9,853 bases of DNA from Planctomycetota bacterium (lineage in GTDB: Bacteria; Planctomycetota; Phycisphaerae; Phycisphaerales; SM1A02): positions 1 through 9,853 of the forward strand of contig JACNLR010000227.1 of the NCBI GenBank assembly GCA_014381385.1, given 5' to 3'. Numbering within the stretch: the first letter of the stretch is position 1; each line of letters starts with the position of its first letter. The translations under genes and the position numbers were made by a program. Under the pieces are notes generated by a model. The model saw only the letters and a list, made by a program, of their open reading frames with translations, ran no database searches and had not been told where the DNA came from. Shown here one piece after another: positions 1 to 7,925 of this stretch.

Positions 1-1
1 G

Positions 2-2326
2 GTTTTACAAACCCACGACAATGCTGCGCACTCGCTTGGCGAACTTGCTGAAGAACTTGCAAACGACCTAGAATCTATGCGCCAACAACGCGCTGCCTCT
101 GGATCGCGACTTCACCTTCTTCAAGAGATGCAACATGCACGAGAAGGGCTTACCGATGCAGTGAAACACGTGTTAGATAATCCCGACAAATTCCCTCAGA
201 TAAAAGGCATGCTCGGCGATGCGATAGATGCAAATCATGCTGACGCTCATCTCGTTGAAATTGCTCTTGGTCAAAATGTACAACTACTCCTCGTAGAATC
301 TGACGAAGCCATCGCCGAAGTAGAAGAAGCGCTTGGCAGCGTATACGGTCGTGTTGGACTTTTACCTATGAACGCTAGTAATGACAACGCGAGTCTTGCA
401 CACAATCCTGCCACTGCCCTACTCTCTCTTATTCAAATTTCCGATTATGCAAAACATGCTGCTGCAAAAGTATTAGGCAGAACCGCTGTTGTAAAAACAA
501 TGCAAGCCGCAATTGAATTACGCAGTCAAATGCCAGGCTGGCGTTTTGTAACACACGACGCAGAGCTCCTAGAGCCAGACGGCAGAATCTTTGTCGGCAA
601 AACAACTGCTGGAGACCAAAAGGGTTGGCTCACTCGGCGGATTGAAATTAATGCACTCACAATTGAATGCAACGCCCTTGACCAACAGATTGAGCAGCGC
701 CAAGGCCAACTTAGCGATCTGCTTGACGAAAGTGAACAAGCTAAACAACAGCAACGAGACTCGGCAACCCGCGTACGCACTGCTAGAAATTCAGTCGTTG
801 AACATGAGTATCACATTGAACGAATTGATGGCGACAAGCAAAGGTGCATCAGGCAAGTCCACGTACTGACTGAGGAGTTTGAAGAGCTTTCAAGTAGAAT
901 TACAAAAAGCCAACAACAAAGTAAAGAAGCAAAACAAAAGGCTGATGAAATTTCTTCTTTCGTTACGCAACTCTCTACAGACCGTACTAAAGAACGTGCC
1001 AATCTAGACGAATGCCTCTCCCACTCCGAATCAACCTCAGAGCAACTCACCGCTGCACGAGTTGATCTTGGGCAAGTTGGCGAGAAACACGAAGCCGACC
1101 GAAGAGAGCTTCGACACATTGACGCCACTTTTGAAGAATCTACGAGGCAACGAACGCTTCTTCAAGATCAAGTAGCAAGGCGACTTGTTCAATTTGAACA
1201 ATTTGAAGCTTCAAAACAAGAAAGCCAAGATGAAATTGAACGATGCAGAACTATTGCTTCTCAGTGCAAACTAGAACTAGATGCTTACAACGAAAAATTG
1301 GAAGTGGCAGATGCAAACGTCGAACAATCCGCTATTACGCTCCAAGCAAGTCGCGAGTTAGGCGAACGGCTAGTCCGCGATTTTCATGCACTTGAGTTAA
1401 GCAGGCGCGAAGCGGAAGTCAAAAGAGAAAATCTTGAAGAACGGAGTCTCGAAGAACTAGAAATAGATGTTTCCGTTTCATACGATGCTTGGAAAATGAA
1501 TTCGGATGACGAGACTCGACCCTCCCAGAATAGAGAGGAAATGGAAGAAGAAGGCGAGGTACTGAGACTTGAAATCAAAAAACTCGGAAACGTAAACCTA
1601 GACTCCATCCAAGAAGAAGTAAATCTTGAGGAACGTAATGTTGACCTAGCACAACAAGTTATTGATATTGATACTTCAGTCGAATCACTAACCACCCTGA
1701 TTCAAGAACTAGAAGAATGCAGTAAAACTAAATTTGAAGAAACGTTTAACTTAATCCGAGAACATTTTTCAGGCCCACAGGGCATGTTCCGTAAAATGTT
1801 CGGCGGAGGCAGCGCTGACATCATGATGCTACCCGACGAAGATGGAAACGTTGACTTGCTTGAAGCAGGTATAGAGATCAAGGCGAAACCTCCAGGTAAA
1901 AAACCTAGAGTTATCTCGCAACTCAGTGGTGGCGAACAAGCGATGACTGCAGTTGCGCTATTGCTTAGTATTTTCAAAGCGAAGCCATCACCATTCTGTA
2001 TCCTTGATGAAGTTGATGCTGCGCTTGATGAAGCAAACACACAACGCTTTGCAAGATCCCTGCACCACTTCTTAGTAGACAGTCACTTTATTGTGATTAC
2101 CCACAAGAAACGAACAATGATGGAATGCGATAAATTGTATGGTGTAACGATGCAGGAACGTGGAGTGTCGAAACATGTTGCAGTTACAGTAGACGAAGTC
2201 GGCAACAAAGGTGAGATTGCTACTTCAGCGCATGAACGAAGCCGTGCGGTTGAGATTCCACTCGTTGAAACGAATACTACTCTTGGGCTCCCGAACCCAC
2301 CAGTCAGCACAGCCACGCCTCAATAG
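2..2326 (+). CDS. smc: Chromosome segregation protein SMC, C-terminal part (5' end outside window)
   Basis: The frame is open from base 2 to the TAG at 2324-2326, giving 774 residues with no start, so this is the C-terminal two-thirds of an SMC ATPase, which as a dimer compacts and helps segregate the chromosome. In order: the end of the outgoing coiled coil; a hinge-like dimerisation domain at about 188-616; a long Glu/Gln/Lys-rich returning coiled coil to about 1560; then the C-terminal ATPase head. The head shows the LGNVNL segment near 1580, a MFGGGSADI stretch near 1796-1822, the ABC signature LSGGEQ at 1922-1939, Walker B/D-loop CILDEVDAALDEAN around 1997-2038, and an FIVITHKK switch-histidine segment near 2087-2110. 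The Walker A P-loop belongs to the N-terminal head and would lie upstream. About 45 residues follow the head as a low-conservation tail. The hinge ends in GRIFVGKTTAG rather than the usual Gly-Gly turn. RecN or Rad50 is unlikely given the LDEVDAALD and YGVTMQERGVSK motifs. The 3' end overlaps the convergent hydrolase gene. Confidence 0.95.
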   Translation, partial: VLQTHDNAAHSLGELAEELANDLESMRQQRAASGSRLHLLQEMQHAREGLTDAVKHVLDNPDKFPQIKGMLGDAIDANHADAHLVEIALGQNVQLLLVESDEAIAEVEEALGSVYGRVGLLPMNASNDNASLAHNPATALLSLIQISDYAKHAAAKVLGRTAVVKTMQAAIELRSQMPGWRFVTHDAELLEPDGRIFVGKTTAGDQKGWLTRRIEINALTIECNALDQQIEQRQGQLSDLLDESEQAKQQQRDSATRVRTARNSVVEHEYHIERIDGDKQRCIRQVHVLTEEFEELSSRITKSQQQSKEAKQKADEISSFVTQLSTDRTKERANLDECLSHSESTSEQLTAARVDLGQVGEKHEADRRELRHIDATFEESTRQRTLLQDQVARRLVQFEQFEASKQESQDEIERCRTIASQCKLELDAYNEKLEVADANVEQSAITLQASRELGERLVRDFHALELSRREAEVKRENLEERSLEELEIDVSVSYDAWKMNSDDETRPSQNREEMEEEGEVLRLEIKKLGNVNLDSIQEEVNLEERNVDLAQQVIDIDTSVESLTTLIQELEECSKTKFEETFNLIREHFSGPQGMFRKMFGGGSADIMMLPDEDGNVDLLEAGIEIKAKPPGKKPRVISQLSGGEQAMTAVALLLSIFKAKPSPFCILDEVDAALDEANTQRFARSLHHFLVDSHFIVITHKKRTMMECDKLYGVTMQERGVSKHVAVTVDEVGNKGEIATSAHERSRAVEIPLVETNTTLGLPNPPVSTATPQ

Positions 2327-3110
2327 CATCCCAGACAGTCGTTAGTTGTGACGAGGGTGCGCCATCAATAGGAAATGGGTTAGGTGTATTAAAGACATGG
2401 TTACCACCTTGAACACGAACGAGTGTTGCGTTCTTTGCTGCAGTTGCGATGTCTACAGCACAAGAAACATCTACAGTTGGATCAATCTCTCCGTGCAAGA
2501 TAAGGACCTGTGGTTCTATTGATGCAGAAAGTGCTAGGATGTCATGAGACGGAGGGTCATCTAGTTGCTCCTGCAAAAAGGGTAATCCCACATGAAGCAT
2601 CTGGTCGGTTCTTGACGAGGGAGATTCAATAAAACCATGTTTCAAAAGAGTCACTTTGGATTCTTCCGCTAAATAATTGCATGCAGATGGCGCAGAAAGA
2701 GAGACAACTCCAGCAACATCTACTTCCCCTCGGCCCACTGCGAGTAAACAGGCGGTACCACCACGCGAATGGCCAAGCAAGTACAAGGGTAAACCGTCCT
2801 CTGCAAATGAAGCGCAAAGTATTTTCAAATCTTCTACTTGGGTATTCCATGTCGCATTTTTGAATAAATCAGGACGTTCAAACGGGCCATCGCTACCGAG
2901 CATACCAGAGTGTGAGAAGTTAAAACGATGCGCACGATAGCCAAGAGTTGCAAAGTGTTCTGTAAGCCAAGGAAACATACCGTAGTCTTTGTAACCCTTA
3001 AACCCATGGGCAAGTAAAACAACGCCTTTGGGTTTTCCATTTGGTAAATGCGTAGTGCCGTGAATACTTTCACCGCTGCACCCTTTAACTTCCCAATCGA
3101 GCGTATTCAT
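2304..3110 (-). CDS. Alpha/beta hydrolase, serine-nucleophile type, substrate unknown
   Basis: This 268-residue protein has a complete alpha/beta-hydrolase catalytic set. The oxyanion-side motif is LLAHGFKGYKDYG near residues 32-44, the nucleophile elbow is GHSRGG with Ser115, the acid is Asp210 in LHGEID, and the base is His238 in GGNHVF. The segment RFNFSHSGM with a following GPFERPDLF matches a bacterial cytoplasmic hydrolase/esterase family often labelled dienelactone-hydrolase-like. No signal peptide or membrane segment is visible, so it is probably cytoplasmic. The substrate cannot be read from sequence. The ATG at 3110 has only a weak purine stretch upstream (GTGGTGA). It begins 32 bases after the LysM gene stop on the same strand, suggesting one transcript. 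Its last 23 bases, including its TGA, run antisense to the end of smc. Acyl-peptidase or thioesterase activity are alternatives I cannot separate. Confidence 0.88.
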   Translation of the reverse strand: MNTLDWEVKGCSGESIHGTTHLPNGKPKGVVLLAHGFKGYKDYGMFPWLTEHFATLGYRAHRFNFSHSGMLGSDGPFERPDLFKNATWNTQVEDLKILCASFAEDGLPLYLLGHSRGGTACLLAVGRGEVDVAGVVSLSAPSACNYLAEESKVTLLKHGFIESPSSRTDQMLHVGLPFLQEQLDDPPSHDILALSASIEPQVLILHGEIDPTVDVSCAVDIATAAKNATLVRVQGGNHVFNTPNPFPIDGAPSSQLTTVWDAIEAWLC

Positions 3111-3142
3111 GGTTCTATTTTCACCACTTAGAGAAACTGTAT

Positions 3143-3850
3143 CTAATTAGCAGGGATAACAAGCAAGTCGCCGATTTGCAAGCGATCTGGATCTATCCAA
3201 GGATTCGCCGCAACTATCAGCGAGTATTTATTCGCTTCGTTGTAATAATCTATTGCTATAGAACTTAATGTTTCGCCTGAAACAACGCGATGTGTATTCT
3301 TTCCGAGAACTTCCGGTAAACTTGAAACGGTGGGTTCTTGCGGTTTCATTTTGGGCTCTGGCATTCTTAACGTACGCCCGGGCATGATTGTACTTGGGTC
3401 AGCAATGTCGTTTAGGTTCGCAATTGCAACCCACATCCTATAACTGCCTAACTCTCGAGATGCTATCTCGCCAAGAGTTTCACCCTCTCGAACAGTGTAT
3501 AACTTCGTTTCTTTGGCTATTATTTTTTGTGGCTCGAGCATTCGCTCTTCTGATTCATTTGTTGGAGCAACTTCTACTCCAATTTCTACAGTTTCAACAG
3601 TTCCCACAGTACTATCTCTCAGCGGTATGTCTTGCATAGATTCTGATGTCAAGTCTGCTGCAACTGGCGGGAATCCTAAACTCACAAGTTTATGCAACTC
3701 TCCTTCATCGCCAAACATAGTAGGTCTACTCTTTTGCGAGGCAGTTGGTTGCGCAATACTCGATTGTGGAGGTGTCATACCGTAAAAGACGACTAGGGAT
3801 GCTAGAAGAAGAACACAGATTGATACGATTGCTTTGCTTGTTCCGGACAT
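3143..3850 (-). CDS. Membrane-anchored protein with two LysM domains
   Basis: This 235-residue protein has a short cytoplasmic lead with one Lys, a hydrophobic segment at residues 8-24 (a signal anchor or uncleaved signal), a low-complexity linker rich in Ser, Thr, Glu and Pro to about 115, and two LysM modules at about 117-163 (YTVREGETLGEIASREL ... PGRTLRMP) and 187-233 (HRVVSGETLSSIAIDYY ... IGDLLVIP). LysM binds N-acetylglucosamine polymers, so the likely role is attachment to peptidoglycan from the inner membrane. No catalytic domain is present. An in-frame ATG at 3871 would add seven residues, but the strong AAGGAGG at 3866-3860 lies inside that extension and is spaced 9 bases from the ATG at 3850, so 3850 is chosen. 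The protein ends directly after the second LysM. It is followed closely by the hydrolase gene and preceded by a gap holding a terminator-like hairpin. Confidence 0.9.
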   Translation of the reverse strand: MSGTSKAIVSICVLLLASLVVFYGMTPPQSSIAQPTASQKSRPTMFGDEGELHKLVSLGFPPVAADLTSESMQDIPLRDSTVGTVETVEIGVEVAPTNESEERMLEPQKIIAKETKLYTVREGETLGEIASRELGSYRMWVAIANLNDIADPSTIMPGRTLRMPEPKMKPQEPTVSSLPEVLGKNTHRVVSGETLSSIAIDYYNEANKYSLIVAANPWIDPDRLQIGDLLVIPAN

Positions 3851-3859
3851 AATAGAAGC

Positions 3860-3866
3860 CCTCCTT
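3860..3866 (-). promoter_or_regulatory. Strong Shine-Dalgarno for the LysM gene
   Basis: The minus strand reads AAGGAGG followed by nine bases and then ATG at 3850. This is the best Shine-Dalgarno match in the window. It decides the start, because the upstream in-frame ATG at 3871 would translate through this site (MPRRASI...) and has no comparable site of its own. Confidence 0.8.
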
Positions 3867-3907
3867 GGCATCTATAGATATGTTCGGTTAGCAAGCGCGA
3901 TTTTCTT

Positions 3908-3930
3908 GAAAACTCCTGTTTTGAAGGAGT
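3908..3930 (-). terminator. Putative intrinsic terminator after secDF
   Basis: On the minus strand, 32 bases past the secDF stop, ACTCCT (3930-3925) pairs perfectly with AGGAGT (3917-3912) around the 7-base loop TCAAAAC. The stem can be extended by a G-T and an A-T pair into the T run. The right arm runs into TTTT and then CAAGAAAA. The short stem and four-T tail make it a weak terminator, so partial readthrough into the LysM gene is possible. The rest of the 111-base gap (3851-3961) contains no promoter pair I find convincing. Confidence 0.45.
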
Positions 3931-3961
3931 CTAACACGCTGCAACCCAACTTGCGATTTGG

Positions 3962-6900
3962 TTACTCGTTTGAAGGTGTAGGTTTAGGGGAATGGCCCTT
4001 AAACACAAATGGTGCTGCAATCGCAACAGAACTGTACGTACCTACGAATATACCAATGATCAATGCAAACGCGAATGGACGAATGCCACCTCCACCAGCC
4101 CAGTAAATAATGAGAACTGCAATAAGTGTCGTCACAGATGTCAAAACGGTCCGGCTAATAGTCTGATTGATAGAATTGTTTACAATTTCTTGCGTCGGCA
4201 GTGGGCGTTTACCACGGTTTTCTCGAATTCGATCAAGGATAACAATCGTATCGTTCAAGGAGTACCCAATCACTGTCAACAACGCTGCTATAACACCAAG
4301 GTCAATCTGGAATGCCTCAATTTTCAGGTTTTGGCTGAAAAACGTAATGTTAGCGACGTAGCCCGCAAGCGCTAGAGCACCCAGCGTCACCAACACATCG
4401 TGGAGTAATGCAACTATTGCAGCAATTGAATACCGCAACGAACCAAACCGGAACCAGATATAAGCAAGAATTCCAAGCAACGACAACACAACCGCAACAA
4501 TTGCGTTCGCCTTCATTGTTTCTGCTATCTGCGAGGAAAAACTACTGACTTGTTCAAGTGATTGCGGTTGGGAAAGCGCTGTCGATATGAGATCCCATTC
4601 ATTTGATGCAACCTTATCATCAACAACTTCAGGGTTATTCTTAAAGTAATTCATGTCTGGGTCATAGACCGCAACAGCAATAGATTTGTATCCATCGCCC
4701 TCGCCACGCTTCACGCCGAATATTTCAACTTCACGTCCACCAGCATCGCGAGCATATTCCGGCTGTTGGCGCATACGATCAATTCGTTTCCGGATGTCGT
4801 CCAGTGTTGTAGTAGGTGATATATCATCAACAAGTAAAAGAACGCCGCCTTTGTAATCAGAGATATCCCCACGTGCAGTCGAACTTATAAGTGCACCTAG
4901 TGTGGTCGCATTCTGTGGTATCGGCTGGGTGTACTTTTCAAACGAAGTCGTACCAACACCTGTAAACGCAAGAGCTGGTGGAACATCTAAATCAACGCCA
5001 AACGCGTTGGTAATTGCTTCAACTACAGTAGCTGTTACAACTGCGTCGTCTTTGATACCCGGAGGATTTGATACCTTAATTTGGAATCCATCTGAAACTA
5101 CTCGGCCATTCGCATCGACTTGCGCTTCGCCAATTGTGAGCACAGTAGCACCGGCAAGTTCTGCAAGAATGGTATCTTTTTGCGAGTCACCGGTGCTCGA
5201 TAAACCAATAGCATGCACGCGTGATTCAACGGAGTCTTCGCCTGTATGAATAAGCAGAAGTCGACCATCTTGGACAGTCTTTGTCCGCATCGTCATCGAA
5301 ACACCACCCCGAAATTCTGTGTCAAGCATCGTAACGCCGCGATTTAGCAGTAAAAAGACCGAGATGCCACAGACTACAAAACTGAGCACCCAGAATAGTT
5401 TTCGCAGGCTCACCCAGTCAATTGCTGGGTGCAAAAACCTTGAAACTGCGGGTACAACTGTTGGGAGCATTGGCAGATTTCTTCTACCAAGTACATCCGT
5501 ATATATCTTGAAGATAGCACGCGTCACAAAGAGTGAAGTGAAGAGCGTTGCAATAATACCAATTGAAAGAGTAACAGCAAAACCTTTAACTTCTGTCGTT
5601 GCAGTTCTGTACAAAACGAAACAAACAATCAAGTTAGTCAAGTTAGCATCGATAATCGTGGAGTACACTTTGCTGTATCCCTCGCGAATTGCTTCGCGTA
5701 AATCTTTAGCGCCAGCCCGTAACTCCTCGCGAATTCGTTCGTAAATCAACACGTTAGCGTCAACTGCCATACCCATAGTCAAAACGACACCTGCTAAACC
5801 CGGAAGTGTGAATGTCCCATCAATCATTGCCATAGTGCCAAAGATGAGGAGCCCATTTGCTAGCAATGCAAAGTCCGCAACGAGGCCTGCTGTCATGTAG
5901 TACAGCAACATGAATAACATCACAGCAATTACTGACCATCCAAGAGCAGACATGCCTCGGTTAAGATTGTCAACGCCGATGGTTGGACCAATAATGTTCA
6001 CCGCTATTGGATCATTGCTCAACCGAGCTTCAAGGGAACCAGCAGCAAGAACGCGTAGTAAATAATTTATTTCACTCTGTGAGAAACTACCAGTGATTTG
6101 TCCTTGACCATTGATTTGCGAATTTAAGTTTGGAGCAGTGTATACCTGTCCATCTAGAACAATAGCCATCGGTTCGTTGACGTGTGGACCTGTCATTCGC
6201 CCCATCTTGCCACCGCCCGAACCATCAAGCCTAAAGGCAATCGCGGGCCTCCCAAACTGGTCAGATGATTGGTAAGCACTCGTCACAGACCATTTGCTTC
6301 CATTCTTGTGCGTCATGCTTCTGGCGTTGTCATTGTACAAAAGCAAATACACAGACCCATCGTATTCTGCGGCTTCTAAGGAACGAGAAGAAAGAAATGC
6401 CTGAGGATTTGCAATGAGTGAAGCAAGCTGTGCGGGTGAATCTACCCACTGATCCAAATTATTAATAGGGAACCAACCTGCGATTGGTGAATCAGTATTG
6501 TCGGGGCCAACCTCTGCAAGTTGATTACGCAAATCAGCAACGTCGACGCCTTCGGCCTTCCCCTGCCCAACAGCAATTTGGAAGTCTAAAACGCCAGCAC
6601 CGCGTAGCATACGAATGAGATCTTCTGGGTCATCGAAACCTGTGCGCTTCTCTTGATAAACATTGAACGAATCAACAAGTTCACCAAGTTCAACTGCTAG
6701 GTGTGGATAGCTACTCTCTAGTTCTGCAAACGCTTCATCACGAGGTGCTACACCACGTAACACTTCGTCGGTATTCTCGTCACGTATAACACGATTATTA
6801 TCATCTCGAAGTGGATCACCAATTGGTGAAAGTTGAAGTAAACGAGCGACTTCGTTTCGGTCTAAACTCATTTCGAGCAATTGATCTCGAGTATCTTCGA

Positions 6901-7444
6901 AATCTATTTCTGCATCCGCGAGTTCTTGCTCAAGCGTACCGTTTGTTGGATCAGCCTCAAGTTTTGCTCCTGCTTCCTGCAAAGCATTAAACATGCGTTG
7001 AAGATCCGTAACAAAGACACCACGAGCGCCTTCCCCCCCAAAGACTTCTGTTGCTGTGCCTTCAGCAAGAGCTTGGTCAAGCGAGCCACCGCGAATTTGA
7101 GCACGAAGTAGGAGGGCATCAAGATGCCCCTTGTACACGTTCGCTAAATCTTTTACTTCTGGGCTTGGGAGGGGCATCACAACTTCGATGCGGTCTGTTC
7201 CAAGTGGAGTCATTTGGATATCAAAGACACCATCAGGATTTACACGTTCCTTTAGCACTTCGATTGTTTGTGACAGAACTGCTTGGCGGTCAACACCTTC
7301 GTCCATCCGAACGGAATAAATCAAACTCACACCGCCGCTAAGGTCGCGACCAAGTCTGATTTTTTTATCAGGGGGTGTGATTGCAAATACGCAACCGATG
7401 AGAAGTAAAACTATTAGGATGATCTTCCAGAGGAGATTCTGCAT
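3962..7444 (-). CDS. secDF: Protein translocase subunit SecDF (SecD-SecF fusion)
   Basis: This 1160-residue inner-membrane protein fuses SecD and SecF, which use the proton gradient to pull exported proteins through SecYEG. The SecD half has TM1 at about 5-23, the LGRDLSGG strand at 31-38, a large periplasmic domain to about 500, and TM2-6 at about 500-650 including GMAVDANVLIYERIREE with the conserved membrane Asp562. The SecF half starts near 680 with TM1 at about 682-702, EFRGGV near 710-715, a periplasmic domain to about 977, and five TMs to the end. Its QIDLGVIAALL, GYSLND (1060-1065), DRIREN (1071-1076) and NQTISRTVLTS motifs are intact. E. coli has these as two proteins of 615 and 323 residues; the extra length is mostly periplasmic. 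An in-frame TTG at 7459 would add five residues (MDPNV); I prefer the ATG at 7444, with only a weak GGA upstream. It follows yajC closely, as in the classic tgt-yajC-secDF cluster. Confidence 0.96.
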   Translation of the reverse strand: MQNLLWKIILIVLLLIGCVFAITPPDKKIRLGRDLSGGVSLIYSVRMDEGVDRQAVLSQTIEVLKERVNPDGVFDIQMTPLGTDRIEVVMPLPSPEVKDLANVYKGHLDALLLRAQIRGGSLDQALAEGTATEVFGGEGARGVFVTDLQRMFNALQEAGAKLEADPTNGTLEQELADAEIDFEDTRDQLLEMSLDRNEVARLLQLSPIGDPLRDDNNRVIRDENTDEVLRGVAPRDEAFAELESSYPHLAVELGELVDSFNVYQEKRTGFDDPEDLIRMLRGAGVLDFQIAVGQGKAEGVDVADLRNQLAEVGPDNTDSPIAGWFPINNLDQWVDSPAQLASLIANPQAFLSSRSLEAAEYDGSVYLLLYNDNARSMTHKNGSKWSVTSAYQSSDQFGRPAIAFRLDGSGGGKMGRMTGPHVNEPMAIVLDGQVYTAPNLNSQINGQGQITGSFSQSEINYLLRVLAAGSLEARLSNDPIAVNIIGPTIGVDNLNRGMSALGWSVIAVMLFMLLYYMTAGLVADFALLANGLLIFGTMAMIDGTFTLPGLAGVVLTMGMAVDANVLIYERIREELRAGAKDLREAIREGYSKVYSTIIDANLTNLIVCFVLYRTATTEVKGFAVTLSIGIIATLFTSLFVTRAIFKIYTDVLGRRNLPMLPTVVPAVSRFLHPAIDWVSLRKLFWVLSFVVCGISVFLLLNRGVTMLDTEFRGGVSMTMRTKTVQDGRLLLIHTGEDSVESRVHAIGLSSTGDSQKDTILAELAGATVLTIGEAQVDANGRVVSDGFQIKVSNPPGIKDDAVVTATVVEAITNAFGVDLDVPPALAFTGVGTTSFEKYTQPIPQNATTLGALISSTARGDISDYKGGVLLLVDDISPTTTLDDIRKRIDRMRQQPEYARDAGGREVEIFGVKRGEGDGYKSIAVAVYDPDMNYFKNNPEVVDDKVASNEWDLISTALSQPQSLEQVSSFSSQIAETMKANAIVAVVLSLLGILAYIWFRFGSLRYSIAAIVALLHDVLVTLGALALAGYVANITFFSQNLKIEAFQIDLGVIAALLTVIGYSLNDTIVILDRIRENRGKRPLPTQEIVNNSINQTISRTVLTSVTTLIAVLIIYWAGGGGIRPFAFALIIGIFVGTYSSVAIAAPFVFKGHSPKPTPSNE

Positions 7445-7495
7445 AACATTAGGATCCAAAATGGGGTCAGTGAGCGGGAATGAAGTATTAAAAAG

Positions 7496-7909
7496 TTAAC
7501 CGTTTGTATCGGCAGTTACTTGTTCGATGCTATCGCGAAGAACGGTTATTCTTGTGTTTGATGATTCGTCTACTTTCAAGACGACTCGATCCGGTTTGAT
7601 TTCTACGATGGTTCCAAATACACCACCGCGCGTAAGTACTTGATCTCTTTTTGAAAGAGAGTCAAGCATCGTTGCACGTCGTTTCTTTTGTTTTCGACCT
7701 CCGAAGAAACTAAAGACAATCATGCCAACAAGAAGGAGCATAAGCATTGGGAAAAAATTATCTCCAAAGGGGCCAGTTGATGTTTGACCCTCACCGACCG
7801 TTGGTGTTCCGTCAGCAGTTGTTACTGGTGTGCCTTGTGCACCCTCTTCACCAAATTGCATAAAAACTACTTGCGGAAGAATTTCGATTGAAGTGATATG
7901 TGAGAACAT
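7496..7909 (-). CDS. yajC: Preprotein translocase subunit YajC
   Basis: This is a 137-residue single-span membrane protein of the SecDF-YajC accessory complex. A hydrophobic segment lies at residues 52-69 (PMLMLLLVGMIVFSFF) and is followed by the typical basic stretch GGRKQKKRR. Next comes the small cytoplasmic domain with LTRGGVFGTIVEI at 92-104 and VDESSNTRITVLRDSIEQV, the diagnostic YajC fold. The 50-residue Gly/Thr-rich lead before the membrane span is longer than in E. coli (110 residues in total). An internal ATG at 7861 would cut off 16 residues, but the ATG at 7909 has AGGA about 11 bases upstream and sits 16 bases after the tgt stop, so I keep it. Position between tgt and secDF matches the conserved cluster and supports the call. 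Confidence 0.95.
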   Translation of the reverse strand: MFSHITSIEILPQVVFMQFGEEGAQGTPVTTADGTPTVGEGQTSTGPFGDNFFPMLMLLLVGMIVFSFFGGRKQKKRRATMLDSLSKRDQVLTRGGVFGTIVEIKPDRVVLKVDESSNTRITVLRDSIEQVTADTNG

Positions 7910-7925
7910 AAATATAAATATCCTG

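Noticed and set aside
2284..2299. TGGG/CCCA hairpin near the end of smc as a terminator
   Set aside because: It has only four base pairs, an 8-base loop, no T run, and lies before the smc stop codon.
526..2316. Several antisense and out-of-frame open frames of 60-112 codons within smc
   Set aside because: They lie opposite the intact SMC coding region, have Ser/Cys/Arg-rich shadow composition and show no recognisable domain or good ribosome binding site.
3870..3879. 10-bp perfect palindrome ATCTATAGAT upstream of the LysM gene
   Set aside because: It is short and AT-rich, so chance occurrence is easy; no second copy or known operator match was seen.
3834..4106. Plus-strand 90-codon frame crossing the secDF/LysM gap
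   Set aside because: It spans the 3' end of secDF and the gap, has no recognisable domain, and the gap is explained by a hairpin and Shine-Dalgarno on the other strand.
3992..7341. Plus-strand open frames of 60-141 codons opposite secDF
   Set aside because: The secDF frame is intact with family motifs end to end; the opposite-strand frames have no family resemblance and look like shadows.
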